Shown: positions 43,118 to 53,815 of the stretch, piece after piece
How the letters are laid out: every line of letters starts with the position of its first letter
Position numbering within the stretch: position 1 is the first letter of the stretch
Assembly: GCA_018398585.1 (NCBI GenBank)
Contig: JAGTTD010000022.1
Coordinates: 8,843,501 to 8,907,500 of the forward strand
Reading direction: 5' to 3'
From: Simmondsia chinensis
Taxonomy: Eukaryota > Streptophyta > Magnoliopsida > Caryophyllales > Simmondsiaceae
DNA: 64,000 nt
Position numbers and translations under genes: made by a program
Notes under the pieces: generated by a model
Seen by the model: only the letters and a program-made list of their open reading frames with translations
Database searches by the model: none
Told to the model about the DNA's origin: nothing

Positions 43118-43262
43118 AACAAGAGTCAACGCCATTCGAGCATGGATGCACCGCCATGCACCGGTCGGAAAGCTGCTGATGAGCCTCATGCGTCGCCCAC
43201 ATGGGCCATTTTCTAAGAGTTTCTCTCACTAGTTTCTCTCTAGAAGTTGCAAATGAGCTCCC
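43118..43262 (-). mobile_element. LINE 5'-end fragment, right part
   Basis: Continues the LINE-like sequence of 283-856. GTTTCTCTCTAGAAG and CAAATGAGCTCCCC match 15,994-16,026 of the intact LINE (GTTTCTCTCTCTAGAAG, CAAATGAACTCCCC). Its 5' end is at about 43,262. Confidence 0.5.
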
Positions 43263-43972
43263 CACTTTGTTGATCTTGCACATTTAACCCATAGTAAAAC
43301 TTTTGAGGAAGTTGCTACTTAGGGATAGAATGATGTGGATAAGCTCTCAAGGGTCCCTAAAATCCAGGCCAACTCCCATGAAACTAATCATTAGGAAGTT
43401 GAGAGAAGGTATTAATGGCTCTATTAGCTATGTTGGTCTTACTAATGGGGTAGAAGTTCTTAAGAAATTCTTGTTGCATTTTGGCCTATGTACTAGCATT
43501 CTCACTAGTAAAGTGACTAACCAATGCATCCTTCATAGAAAAATAAAAAAAGGGGAACTAGAAGGCATTATCTCTAACATCATGGAGCTTGAAGGTAAAG
43601 CAAACTTCCATGAAACTGCCGAATGTTTGTGTGGGTTTTCATTGCCTAAGCCTTAGATTGAAGGGAGCATTAGTATAGTGTTTGGCTTTAGCTCAAACTA
43701 TTAGGTCATGGGTGGCAACCTAATGCACGAAGGTGAGGCGTATGTAGTGAGAGTGAAGCACTCTATAAGGGCACTGCATTGTTGTTATTCGTCCATCATT
43801 GCCAAATCAGGGTTAGCATTGGCAGTTTATGACTCTAAAGTAAAGAAAACAATCAAATAAACAAAACAGAAAGCATAAAAACTAAGACAAATAAGAAGCA
43901 AAAACTGGAAAAGGTCCTACGCTAAAAATCGATAAAAAAATCATGAAATGAACCCCCTATATGTTGCTTAAT
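43263..43972 (+). other. Unassigned stretch with a 117-codon frame
   Basis: The frame 43,303-43,656 contains SRPTPMKLIIRKLREGING, which resembles the S/T-R-x-R/P-x-x-K-L-R/Q-E-x-x-N tail found at the end of some plant Gypsy gag-pol proteins. It is otherwise unlike any domain I know. The frame may be a retroelement remnant. 43,660-43,972 shows no gene. Confidence 0.3.
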
Positions 43973-44082
43973 CCCTGACAACATTGCCAAAATCTTTATG
44001 TGTTTTTCTATGTCAATCAGAATTTAATGTAAAACCCTATCCAGTAAACACATCTCAATTCAAGTCTGGGGCAAGAGGGTAT
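43973..44082 (-). repeat. Antisense Athila-like LTR end with primer site (remnant J)
   Basis: CCCTGACAACATTGCCAAAAT resembles the reverse complement of an Athila-type primer site (GGCAACGGCGCCAAAA), so an antisense LTR probably starts right after it. It is interrupted by element G at 44,083 and appears to resume at 46,560 (GTGTCGATCACAGGAACTAAG) and again after element H at 55,066. The opposite end of this LTR was not found. Confidence 0.35.
44078..44082. repeat. Target-site duplication of element G, left copy
   Basis: GGTAT here and GGTGT at 46,560-46,564, four of five bases. Confidence 0.65.
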
Positions 44083-44534
44083 TGTTATGATTGTGATGAT
44101 AGTGAAAGGTAGTAATTAATCTTTAGTAATGATCTAGTCGAATATGGTCTTGTATTGGTTTAGTACTTGGTCAAATGTTAGTTAAGTTGTTAGTATTAGT
44201 CTTTTTTTGCGGGCTTCGTTGAGAGCCGGTTAGTATTAGTCTTGGTGAGTCTTCCATGTATAGGTGAGTCTTCTCTTGTAATTGAAAGGATGAATAATGA
44301 AATGATCACTTCCTTCTCTTGATCTCTCAATTCTCTCTAAAGTCCTAACAAATATCTTCTCTTCTCAATTCTCTTCTTCAATCTCATCTCAATTCTTCTA
44401 TTATCTCTTCTCGATCTCATCTTATTTTTCTAGTCTCTTCTTAACCTCCAGATTCTCTCATCTAAATCTCTAATTCAAGTGCAATTCACCTTCAAACCCT
44501 AGGTTACGACTAACGTTGAGCTTGAATCATAAGA
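44083..44534 (+). repeat. 5' LTR of element G
   Basis: TGTTATGATTGTGATG to GAATCATAAGA. The TATA region reads CATGTATAGG, while the 3' LTR keeps TATAAATA, so this copy has lost the box. The CT-rich block TCTCAATTCTCTCTAAAG precedes the 3' end. Confidence 0.85.
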
Positions 44535-44536
44535 AA

Positions 44537-44550
44537 TCATATCAAAAGCC
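44537..44550 (+). other. Degenerate primer-binding site of element G
   Basis: TCATATCAAAAGCC stands where TGGTATCAGAGCC is expected; it differs by two G-to-C/A changes at the start, one further G-to-A change and one inserted A. Confidence 0.5.
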
Positions 44551-45003
44551 TTGATTTGCTTCCAAATCAAGTTAAATTGGTATCAAATTTTCATCAATTT
44601 GTGTTGATCAATTAAAAGAAAAATATAGATCAGCTAGTGCATAAGATCAAGTTCGGAAAAAAAAAAAAAAAAAAAAAAATTTCTTGCTGCAGTAACATTG
44701 AAGCTGAGCTTGGGTTGGTGTTGACCAAGGACTTGTTCAGTTTTGGTTCAGATCATGGTAGCAAACAGAATTCAGAACTGATCAAGCTCGAATTGAGCTT
44801 AGCACGGCAAATACCTACTATATAGAATCCAGAGCAAACAGAGTTGAATTCAGTTGATTTGTTCTAAGAAGTTCTAAATTGAAGTGTTGATATTGAAATT
44901 AATCAAGGTATTGAGCTGAAATGTTTAGGTTTTTCTCACTGCTACCTTGGTTTAGCTCACGTTTCTGACAGTGCAAATTGAAACTAAATTTTAAAGAATT
45001 CTG

Positions 45004-45870
45004 GTGCTAAGATCACTCGATTCAGCCCTTCGTCAAGCTAGGCGCTTGGATCCTCCACTGCCATGGCAGGTACAAGTGCAAGGTGTTCCGACGGTTGTGG
45101 CAAGAAGAGCTGAGTTTAGGCAGCCCAAGATTGATCTCGATACTTTTGATGGCACACATCCTCAATCATGGATAAGAAGATGTGAGTGATACTTTAGGTT
45201 CTATGACATTCTAAAGGAGGAAAAGGTTGAACTCGCCGCAGTTTATTTGAAAGGGGACCAAGAAGTTTGGTTTCATAGCCTAATCCGCGGTCATCGGACT
45301 CTAACATGGCAAGAGTTTGTGGATGAAGTGTGTGACAGGTATGGAGATGAAGATCCGAGGAGGTCGTGGACAATTTCAACAAAATAGCTCAAGTAAGGAA
45401 TGTCAAGGAGTACATGATCCAATTTGAAAATTTGAAAGCAAGAACGATTTCTATAACTCCGGAAGCAAGCAAGGCTTTCTATGTTTCAAGATTCATCAAT
45501 GGGCTCAAGCCCAAGATAAAGAATCTAGTCAACGCCCTCAGCCCTCCTACACTATCCAAAGCTTATGCGAGATTATTTAAGTCTGTCATTTTAGCCATGC
45601 CTGAAGAAGGTTAAAGAAGTTAGCTAACATCTTTCCTACCACAAGCTACATCTGGTGATTCGAGGACATTGAGTATGGAAGAAAAGAAGGTGCAAAATCT
45701 ATGCTTCAAGTGTAATCGCAAATACATCTTCGGTCATAAGTGCAATCCTCAACACTTAACGGCTGTCTTGGGAGCTAAAATTGATGGGAATCACGATAAT
45801 GACTTAGAGTATTATGATCTGGAAAGGACAGTGACCCACGACCTAGAAGCTACAGGGTGTGGATGAACCT
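45004..45870 (+). pseudogene. Gag relic, element G
   Basis: Three successive frames. 45,004-45,189: LDPPLPWQVQVQGVP, then PKIDLDTFDGTHPQSWIRR (gag N-terminal core). After a stop at about 45,189 the core continues to GDEDPRRSWT and, shifted, to 45,366-45,614 (VKEYMIQFENLKART, FYVSRFINGLKPKIKNLV), the retrotransposon gag domain. 45,669-45,866 holds the zinc knuckle C-FK-C-NRKYIFG-H-KCNP-type at about 45,693-45,740, with one residue more than the usual spacing. A capsid/nucleocapsid that would package its own RNA. At least two frame breaks. Confidence 0.8.
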
Positions 45871-46103
45871 AGGAAAGTACTGTGGGCTCTCTGCACCAGA
45901 TTGAGAATTCAGAAATCAAAACTTGAGTCGCTGCATCTGGCTGCTATTCCCGCATCATCACCACCCAGCAGCATCTGGTTGCTTTTCTTGCTGCAAAATC
46001 AGAATCAACCTCATTTTTAGCTACAATTTCAAAGTTTAAGCATTAATAAGTGTTCTTCAAGTCTCAATCCTCCCTAATAAGATTCTTGAGAGCAAGAATC
46101 TCT

Positions 46104-46117
46104 AAAGGGGGAGGTAT
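46104..46117 (+). other. Polypurine tract of element G
   Basis: AAAGGGGGAGGTAT directly before the 3' LTR. The sequence just upstream (ATTCTTGAGAGCAAGAATCTC) reads ILESKNL, the relic of a pol end. Confidence 0.75.
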
Positions 46118-46559
46118 TGTTATGATTGTGATGTTGCTGATAGGTAGTAATAAGTCTTTAGTACTGATCTAGTAGCATATGGTCTTGTATTCGTTGAGTA
46201 CTTGGTCAAATCTTAAGTCATTAGTATTAGTCTTTGGTGGTGGCCTTTGTGAGAGCTGGTTAGTATTAGTCTTGGTGAGTCTTTTATAAATAGGTGAGTC
46301 TTCTCTTGTAATTGAAAATATGAATAATGAAATGATCCCTTCGTTCTCTTGATCTCTCAATTCTCTCCAGAGTCCTAACAAATACCTTCTCTTCCAATCT
46401 CTTCAATCTCATCTCAATTCTTCTATTATCTCTTCTTGATCTCATCTTCTTCTTCTAATCTCATCTTAACGTCTAGATTCTCTCATCTAAATCTCTAATT
46501 GAAGTGTAATTCACCTTCAAACCCTAGGTTATGATTCAAGTTGAGCTTGAATCATAACA
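46118..46559 (+). repeat. 3' LTR of element G
   Basis: 442 bp, TGTTATGATTGTGATG to AATCATAACA, with a TATA box at 46,285-46,292. Confidence 0.85.
46285..46292 (+). promoter_or_regulatory. TATA box in the 3' LTR of G
   Basis: TATAAATA, followed by GGTGAGTC. The matching position of the 5' LTR is mutated. Confidence 0.5.
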
Positions 46560-46564
46560 GGTGT

Positions 46565-47067
46565 CGATCACAGGAACTAAGAGTACATGAATCTATTCAA
46601 TGACCTAAATTGACTAAAGAAAAATTGAGGGTTTTTTTGATAAATAATCAAAGGAAACTACAAAAGGAACTTCACTTCTAAAGGAAAAAGAAAAGGAATT
46701 GCAACCTAGGGTTTGAATCCGTCATTAGCCAATTACTCCTGCATTATCTCTTAAATTGACCATATTGATTATTCCACGGGTAGTGGTCTAGGCAATAAAC
46801 TTCTACTTACTAATTTGATATTATTAATTATGACATAATGACCTTATCTAACAAACACATAGGAATCCGCCTAACATATTATTAATTATCATGCATTGGC
46901 CCTATCTAAATAAAGTATAGCAAAATAGGGTCTACATAACAATTCTATGAATACTATTACTCCATCAATTAATCTTAAAGCTACAAGCAAAAAGAATTAA
47001 ATTGCATATATCAACATCAATGATTAAAAGTTACAAACTCAATAGTCAACTCCATTGAATTAATCAG
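46565..47067 (-). repeat. Antisense Athila-like LTR remnant J, middle part
   Basis: GTGTCGATCACAGGAACTAAGAGTA at the start resembles the antisense form of many Athila-type LTR ends. The remainder is AT-rich and has no gene. It is cut by element H at 47,073 and appears to continue at 55,066-55,291. Confidence 0.35.
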
Positions 47068-47072
47068 TAAAT
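47068..47072. repeat. Target-site duplication of element H, left copy
   Basis: TAAAT here and TAAAT at 55,066-55,070, identical. Confidence 0.85.
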
Positions 47073-49062
47073 TGATAAGTCTAAATTAGTGTATAGTTTT
47101 TATATTATTTGAATTTATTTTTAAGCATTTTACATCAATTTTTCATCACTTTTGCTTGGTTTCGCTCTGTTTTGACTATTTTGCTATTTTATTGCAAAAA
47201 CACCCATTTTATACTAAATCTTGCTAGATTTTATTATTAACATCAACAAGTAAAAGCAAGATACATCAAAACACACCAAATTTTATGGCTGTAGCAGAAA
47301 AAACTAAAAAATTACATATTTTTCACTTGCAACTTGCATTTGTGCAGCTCTTACTCAATTTTTTTAACAAAATTCATTGTATAAACAATACATTAGCATG
47401 TCCAAGTTGATGTGAACTTTGAATTCAAAGCTCAAAAATCTGAAGGAAATCAGCCAAAGAACAGCAAGAACAGAGAAGTGCAAATTGCTCAACCAAGCCA
47501 TTTCAACTTGCAATTTTGGGTGGCAAAATAGACAAATAACACGAAAGAACTTCTTGAACACTTCACTAACATGTTCAAGTTGATCTCAAAGTTAGTTTTG
47601 GGGGGTGCAAAGAAAGAAAAAATGAAAAAAATTGAGTTGAATGGCCATTGCAGAATCTAGGCGGCAGGTGCAGGTGGTTGTGCAATCAGATTCAAGCTTC
47701 TTTTTTGCAGCAAAAACTCAATAATTTTTACCCAAATTCATTTTATAAACATACTTTTACATGTCTTAAGTCATATGTTGCAAGATTTGGGCGGTAGAGT
47801 ACAGAAAAAAATGGAAAAAATGGGTGAAGAACACCACTTGCAGTTGTGGAAAATCAGAAATCTTTGCACAACTTGCTTACTTTCTTCACTTTGGACAGTT
47901 CTATTATGCAATATTTTGGCTCAAATTCATTGCATAAACCTTATATTGCATGAAAATGATGATTTTGAGCAGAATTTGGGTGGTGGAATGTAAAAACCAA
48001 ATTGAAGAAAAAGGAGCAAGAGCAGCAAATCAGAATCATCCTGCAGCAGCTAACATGAACGACCAATAAGGAGCATTTTTGTTGAGATTTTTTGCAATTT
48101 TTTATCCCAAATCAACTGGTATAAATATAGGATGGTATGGGGGTGTTTAGACATCAGATTTCAAAACAAAAATCACAAGATTTGAGGGAGAAAAGAGAGA
48201 AAAATCGTGAGAAAGAGGAAAGGAGAAGGAAGGAAGGAAGTTTTATTTGTAATTTTGTATTTTTAGTTCTTTCTATCCTTTTATCTTTCCTAAGTTCATG
48301 AAGTTTGTGTTTATAATGTTTAATATTAAGCTATCATGAACTAATTCTGTTATTCTAAGGCTACGATGTAGCCTAAGTTGTAATATACGCTTATTTCTAA
48401 TTCAAAATATTCAAAGTTTATGTTATTTTGTTGTTGAAGTGTTTATCATTGTTCTTTATGAGTTTTAAATTCTTGATCACCATTTAAGGCCTATAATGAT
48501 TCATAATGAGTCCATAAGGAGATTTATGATGATTGCTAAGGTGATAAGCACCACAAATTGGGCAAATGCTCGAGAGAGATTAATGCGATTTGTGTGGTTT
48601 TAAAAAGAAAATCATAGAACTTTTTAAAACTCTTTTCTTATTTAAATTCATGCACGAGAGTGATGGGCTAATATGCTAAAGAGTACGCCAAATGTTGCTC
48701 GAGAGAAAATATTCAGTAAATTAGGATTTCCAGCCATCAACATACAGTAACAACTTGAATATTGAGAATAGAAAAAGCGTATTGATGCAACTAAGGTGAA
48801 ATCGGATGCCTTAGACTTTATAAACTGATAAAAACCGACAAAAATCGGCTCACTCCAATCTCATTTTAACTTTTATTTCTTTTCATTTTATTTTACTTTA
48901 TTTTATATCAAAATCCTAAAGTTTTCGATCTTTCAAATAGTATCGAAGCTACTAATTTTGGTATTTACTCAATACAATCCTCGTGGGAACGATACTTTAC
49001 TCACTTCTATATTACTTGGTACGACTAGTGCACTTGCTAACTCATACGCAAAGTCTGTATCA
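47073..49062 (+). repeat. 5' LTR of element H
   Basis: TGATAAGTCTAAATTAG to TCTGTATCA, 1,990 bp. It contains about 740 bp (48,052-48,790) that are absent from the 3' LTR. Short frames in it (47,561-47,364 minus; 47,775-47,993 plus) have diverged equivalents in the other LTR but no recognised product. Confidence 0.85.
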
Positions 49063-49068
49063 AGTTTT

Positions 49069-49084
49069 TGGCGCCGTTGCTGGG
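49069..49084 (+). other. Primer-binding site of element H
   Basis: TGGCGCCGTTGCTGGG, six bases after the LTR end. This is the well-known Athila-type primer site. Confidence 0.85.
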
Positions 49085-49560
49085 GATTGTATCTATCTGA
49101 GTGATATCAATACCAACTAGTTTTGGTGCTAATTTAAAATTGTTAATAATTTATAAATTTTGTTAAATTTGAAATGTATATTTCTTTTCATTCATTTATT
49201 TTATTTATAAAGATAATTCTTAAAAAAATTTATTAAATAAAAATTCGTGTATAAAAAACAATTATTTTTTTTATTTTTATGCTAATTTTAAATTATTAAT
49301 AGATTGTAAATTTTTTTAAAAATTTTAAAAATTAATCTTCATTAATTTATTTATTTTATTTTAATTTATTTTAGATTATTGTATTTTTAAGTTTTTTGAT
49401 TAATTTTAACTTCATTTTGACTTTTCCACCTGGATAATTTTTTAGTTAGGTTTGTTATCTTTAAATTTTTCAAAACCTTTAGCATTCACCTTTTTTTTTT
49501 TGTAAAAAAAGGTGATGGCTTGCTGCTACTCTATAGGATCTTAATACCAAGCTTTATTTA
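49085..49560 (+). other. Leader of element H
   Basis: Very AT-rich, with TTTATTTTAATTTATTTTAG-like words; no gene. An A/T run at 49,493-49,512 may be a decayed homopolymer. Confidence 0.4.
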
Positions 49561-50174
49561 AATCATTATCTGCTCAACTTTCACTAATTGAAGGCAGGCT
49601 TGCTGCTAATGCTCCTAAGTGTGAATTTTGTGCAGGTAACCATGCTAGTATGGAATGTCAATTGTGTAATATCTTTTCTTCATCAGGTTTTGAGAAATAT
49701 AATTTTATGAGACTTCATTATCAAGGTGAACCGAGAAAAAAACTGAGCATTCATGAAATTAGTACAATATCTGCCCAAATTTCACAAATTCATGTATTAG
49801 GAGATGAATTAAATGCTATTGGTGCTCGTAGATGTAAATTTTGTGGCAGTAACTATGCTAGTAAGGAAGATCTATTAGGTAATAGCTTTTCCTCATGGAG
49901 TTTTATACAAAATTATTACATGTCAAATTTTAGCCAACCCCAGTACAATCCCTACTCTAGCCCTTATAGTCAAGAATGGATGGACCCTTCTTGGAATTAT
50001 CAGAAAGCATCTTGGTCACCCACTTATCCATCCCAAGAAAAGAGCTATAACTTAGAAGAATCATATAGGAAATTCATAGAAACCGTGAGTGACTTGAAAA
50101 AACAAAGAGCCTCCTTCCAAAATCCTAAACCTCAAGTAGGGATCACAATAGAGGAGCATTCTGAGAGATCTTAA
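49561..50174 (+). pseudogene. Gag C-terminal part, element H
   Basis: The frame 49,650-50,174 (174 codons) and the stretch before it hold a zinc knuckle CEFCAGNHASMEC (about 49,621-49,660), a second pair CKFCGSNYASKEDL (about 49,836) and a Tyr/Ser/Pro/Gln-rich spacer (PQYNPYSSPYSQEWMDPSWN). The capsid core upstream is missing. A stop at 50,172 follows EEHSERS. The next recognisable sequence belongs to the end of reverse transcriptase, so an internal deletion joins gag to pol here. Confidence 0.65.
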
Positions 50175-50179
50175 GAATT

Positions 50180-51113
50180 AAAGCCGAGCGATTACCACCC
50201 CCTGCTAATGTTAAAGGCATTCGGAGTTTCTTAGGACATGCAGGTTTCTACAGAAGGTTTATTAAGGACTTCTCTAAGATCGCTAAGCCCCTTTGCAATT
50301 TGCTGATGAAAGATGTCCCTTTTAACTTTGATAGTGACTGCATGCAAGCTTTTGAGACCCTGAAGAAAAAATTAGTGTCAGCACCTATGATCGTAGCACC
50401 TGGCTGGACCTTACACTTTGAACTTATGTGTGACACTAGTGACTACGCTGTAGGGGTTGTGCTAGGACAAAGAAGGAACAAAAATTTTCATATAATTTAC
50501 TATGCTAGTAGAACTTTGACAGATGTACAGATTAACTATGCTACTACTGAAAAAGACTCACTAGCTGTAGTGTTTGCATTTGATAAATTTTGTTCCTACC
50601 GGCTCAATTCAAAGGTAATCGTTTACACTGACCATTCTGCTCGGAAGTACCTTTTTGCAAAACAGGATTCAAAACTAAGACTGATAAGATGGATTCTCTT
50701 GCTTCAGGAATTTGATTTAGAAATCCAGGATAAAAAGGGTACAGAAAATGTTGTGGCAGATCATTTGTCACGTCTTGAACAAGAGGACAAAAGTCCCTTT
50801 ATCAGCAAAAACTTCCTGGATGAAAGTCTGATGATGGTAAGTGAGAATCCTCATTATCTGTGGTATGCTAACATTGTTAACTATCTGGTTGCACAGGAAT
50901 TGCCCCAAGACATGACTTATCAACAGAAGAAGAAGTTCTTCGCCGACTTACAGCACTATTTTTGGAAAGAACCATTCATATATAAGTATTGTGCAGACCA
51001 GATTATCAAAAGACGTGTCCCTGATGAAGAAATGGAGAACATTTTGCGCCACTGCCACTCTCTTGAAACTGGTGGTCATCATGGTGGGACAAAAACTGTA
51101 GCTAAGGTCTTAT
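50180..51113 (+). pseudogene. Reverse transcriptase end and RNase H, element H
   Basis: Starts with [20 protein letters not shown] at about 50,176 (reverse transcriptase thumb/connection), then [19 protein letters not shown]. The frame 50,300-51,115 (271 codons) is uninterrupted: [18 protein letters not shown] (first D of RNase H), [20 protein letters not shown] (E), [13 protein letters not shown] (D) and [12 protein letters not shown] (D). All four RNase H acidic residues are visible. The first part of the integrase zinc domain ([17 protein letters not shown]) closes the frame. Sequence is of the Athila type. Confidence 0.8.
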
Positions 51114-52142
51114 AATCTAGGTTTTATTGGCCTACACTCTTTAAAGATGCTTTTAAATTTGTTAGTAAATGTGATCGATGTCAATGAACATGTAACATTT
51201 CCAAGAAACATGAAATGCCCCTAAACAACATTTTGGTTGCTGAATTATTTGATGTTTGGGGGATTGATTTCATGGGTCATTTTCCCTCGTTATTTTCTAA
51301 CAGATTTATTTTGGTTACTGTAGATTATGTGTCAAAATGGGTCGAAGCAGCTGCTTTTTCGACCAATGATGCTGGAGTTGTAGTAAACTTTGTTAGAAAA
51401 AATATCTTCTCTCGATTTGGAACCCCTATTGCAATTATAAGTGATGGCGGAAAATATTTTCGTGACCACTAACTTAAAGCTTTATTGAGTAAGTATGGGG
51501 TCACACGCCATGTGGGTGCTCCATACTATCCTCAAACGAGTGGACAAGTGGAAGTTTCAAACCGAGAATTGAAAATTATTCTAGAAAAAATAGTTAGTGC
51601 CTCTAGAAAGAATTGTTAGAAAAAGTTAGACGACGAACTTTGGACATATAGAACAGCATTCAAAACACCTATTGGAATGTCTCCATATTGATTGGTTTAT
51701 GGCAAAGCATGCCATCTACTAGTAGAATTCGAACACAAAGCATACTGTCCATAAAAATCTTAAACTTTAATTTAGCAGCTGCAGGCAAAAAGAGGTTACT
51801 ACAAATCAATGAGATGGATGAGTTCAGAAATGATGCTTATGAAAATGCTCGAATTTACAATGACCGAACCAAAAGATGGCATGACAAGCACATTTTGAAC
51901 AAAAAATTCGTAGTGGGACAAAAGGTTTTACTGTTCAACTCCCGCTTACGACTTTTCCCAGGAAAGTTGCGCTCTCGATGGTCAGGACCCTTTATTGTGA
52001 CCCGTGTTTTTCCATATGGCACGGTTGAGATTCAGGATGAGAAAAAGGGTACTTTCAAAGTCAATGGGCAAAGACTGAAACCTTACATTGATGGAGAGGT
52101 CGAACCGCAGAAAACTTCCATTCATCTCAACAATGTCGAATG
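51114..52142 (+). pseudogene. Integrase, element H
   Basis: The zinc-binding CxxC is C-D-R-C at about 51,171. The catalytic residues are intact by eye: D in [10 protein letters not shown] (51,266), D in ISDGGKYF (51,443) and E in [10 protein letters not shown] (51,551), with 35 residues between the last two. The frame breaks at 51,471 and 51,618. The frame 51,688-52,143 covers the C-terminal part (KRWHDKHILNKKFVVGQKVLLFNSRL, then KLRSRWSGPFIVTRVFPYGTVEI). No envelope-like ORF follows. Confidence 0.85.
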
Positions 52143-52143
52143 A

Positions 52144-53815
52144 TCCACTTAGGGAGTCGAGCTAACGACTATAACAAAAGCGCTTTTTGGGAGGCAACCC
52201 AAGTGTTTCTATCCTTATTTATCCTATTTTTCCTTTCATTATTTTTATTTGTCTCATGTTTGTGTTTTTTTTATTCAACAGGTAGTTTGCAACAAGTTTG
52301 GGGGTAGGACAATGTCAACATGCACCATCAAAAAGCAATCCTCAAACCTGGGAAGTATCGCTCACCCAATTTATCTTTTTAGTTCTTTTTTTAAAAAAAA
52401 AAAGTTTTGGCAATAAATTAAAAAAAAATTTTACAAAGTTTATTTGAAAAGTTTTCATGCTTTATGTTTTAGAGTCGGCTTAAGTGTCTCCCAGAGTTCG
52501 GAGCCTTTGTATGGGGATGTAAATAGTGTTGGCCAATAAAAAAAATGTCTATTTCTACATTTTTAATCATTAGTTTAAAAAAACAATAAATAAATAAATA
52601 TAATTTAAAAAAAACCCCCGCATGTTTTAAAAACTTATCATCATGCTTTTTGGGGAATTTTCTACTTTTTCTTAGCTCGTTACTTTAATTTGATTTGAAT
52701 AACCTAATAACCAATTATTTTTGTGTTCTAATTGCGAAACAAGATCTAATTTAAGGCATTATCTTGATAGAACAGGGGTATTTGAGTTCAATTATTAGCA
52801 TAGTTGTTTTACTTTTCCTTTTTACTAAAAGATGCTCAAATTTGAATAGGTTGCATTAAAGATTATCATATTTATAATGAACTTTGAAGAGTTATGCCTG
52901 AATCTAAAGAAAAATATAATAAAAATAGAAGAAGAGAATAACTAAGCACCGCTATCCCTTTAAAAACGTTTGGATATGTGCTACGGTGTGATGGTTTCGT
53001 GCCTTGGTACCCCGAGCAAGTAGATCCGTAGGGGTGTTTCAACACCTAGTACCCTAGGCCAACTGGAACGGGGAGTTGTCGCATTGAAAGCTCGCTAGAA
53101 GGGGTACTTTGAAAGCTAACAAGGAACCAAGCACCAAAAAAAAAAAAAAAAAAAAAACGAAGAAAGAGGAAATCATCTCTAGCACCGCTATTCCATTTAT
53201 AAACAACTTTAAAATATATGCTACTCGTTAAGAGGGCGTCTCAGTGGTGGCTTCTCTTACTTATGGGTCATCGCTCAGGAATCGAAGCTTGATTCTCACT
53301 ATAGATATACTTGGGAAAGTCATAAAGAAGGAATCTCAATGGTGACTTCTCTTACTTATGGGTCATCGCCCAGGAGTCGGAGCTTGATTATCACTGATGA
53401 TGTACTCATGAGCCGGGAATGACTTGAGCAAATAAATTCCTCACAAAAAAAGTTCAAAAAACAAAAGAGAAAAATATAAGAGAATATTTAGTCTTGGGCA
53501 TACTTGATAAGCTTTGTTACAAGCGGTATTATTTATTGTCCTCTATTCGGTTTGAATGTCTTGAGATTTAAAAGAATGAGTAAACTTAATTTGCTGTCCT
53601 AACTTTTAAATCTCAGTTATCTAGGTAATTGACAGGTTTTTCCTTAGAAAAGATGATTTTGCCTTTAGAACCCTGGACATTGATTTTTGGTTGTTTTTTC
53701 TAAATTGAAGCACACTTGCTTTGAACTGTACTAAAATTCTTTAAAAGCATGAGATCTGGTACTGAAAAGTTCAACCTTGCTCGAAGACGAGCAAGATTTA
53801 AGTTTGGTGGTATTT
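52144..53815 (+). other. Post-pol region of element H (no gene)
   Basis: The first 60 bases carry AGCGCTTTTTGGGAGGCAAC, the standard sequence after Athila pol. The rest is AT-rich with a 22-A run at 53,136. A short direct duplication is present (GCTTCTCTTACTTATGGGTC at 53,239 and ACTTCTCTTACTTATGGGTC at 53,338, followed by matching CGGAGCTTGATT-type words); a weaker CGCTAT...ATATGCTAC repeat occurs at 52,938 and 53,189. The purine-rich AGTTTGGTGGTATTT (53,801) precedes the 3' LTR. Athila elements often have an envelope-like ORF here; none is seen. Confidence 0.6.

Larger units (their letters stand above)
44083..46559 (+). mobile_element. Gag-only LTR element G (TR-GAG-like)
   Basis: 2,477 bp with LTRs of 452 and 442 bp and an interior of about 1.6 kb. 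The interior holds a leader and one gag gene with a zinc knuckle and stops right there; no protease, polymerase or integrase follows. Small elements with terminal repeats and only a gag domain are known in plants as TR-GAG. The pol-end relic ILESKNL precedes the polypurine tract, so it derives from a full-length chromovirus-like element by deletion of pol. Confidence 0.8.

Noticed and set aside
52144..53815. Envelope-like ORF of the Athila element
   Set aside because: No frame above about 60 codons and no signal or membrane segment in the region where it would be.
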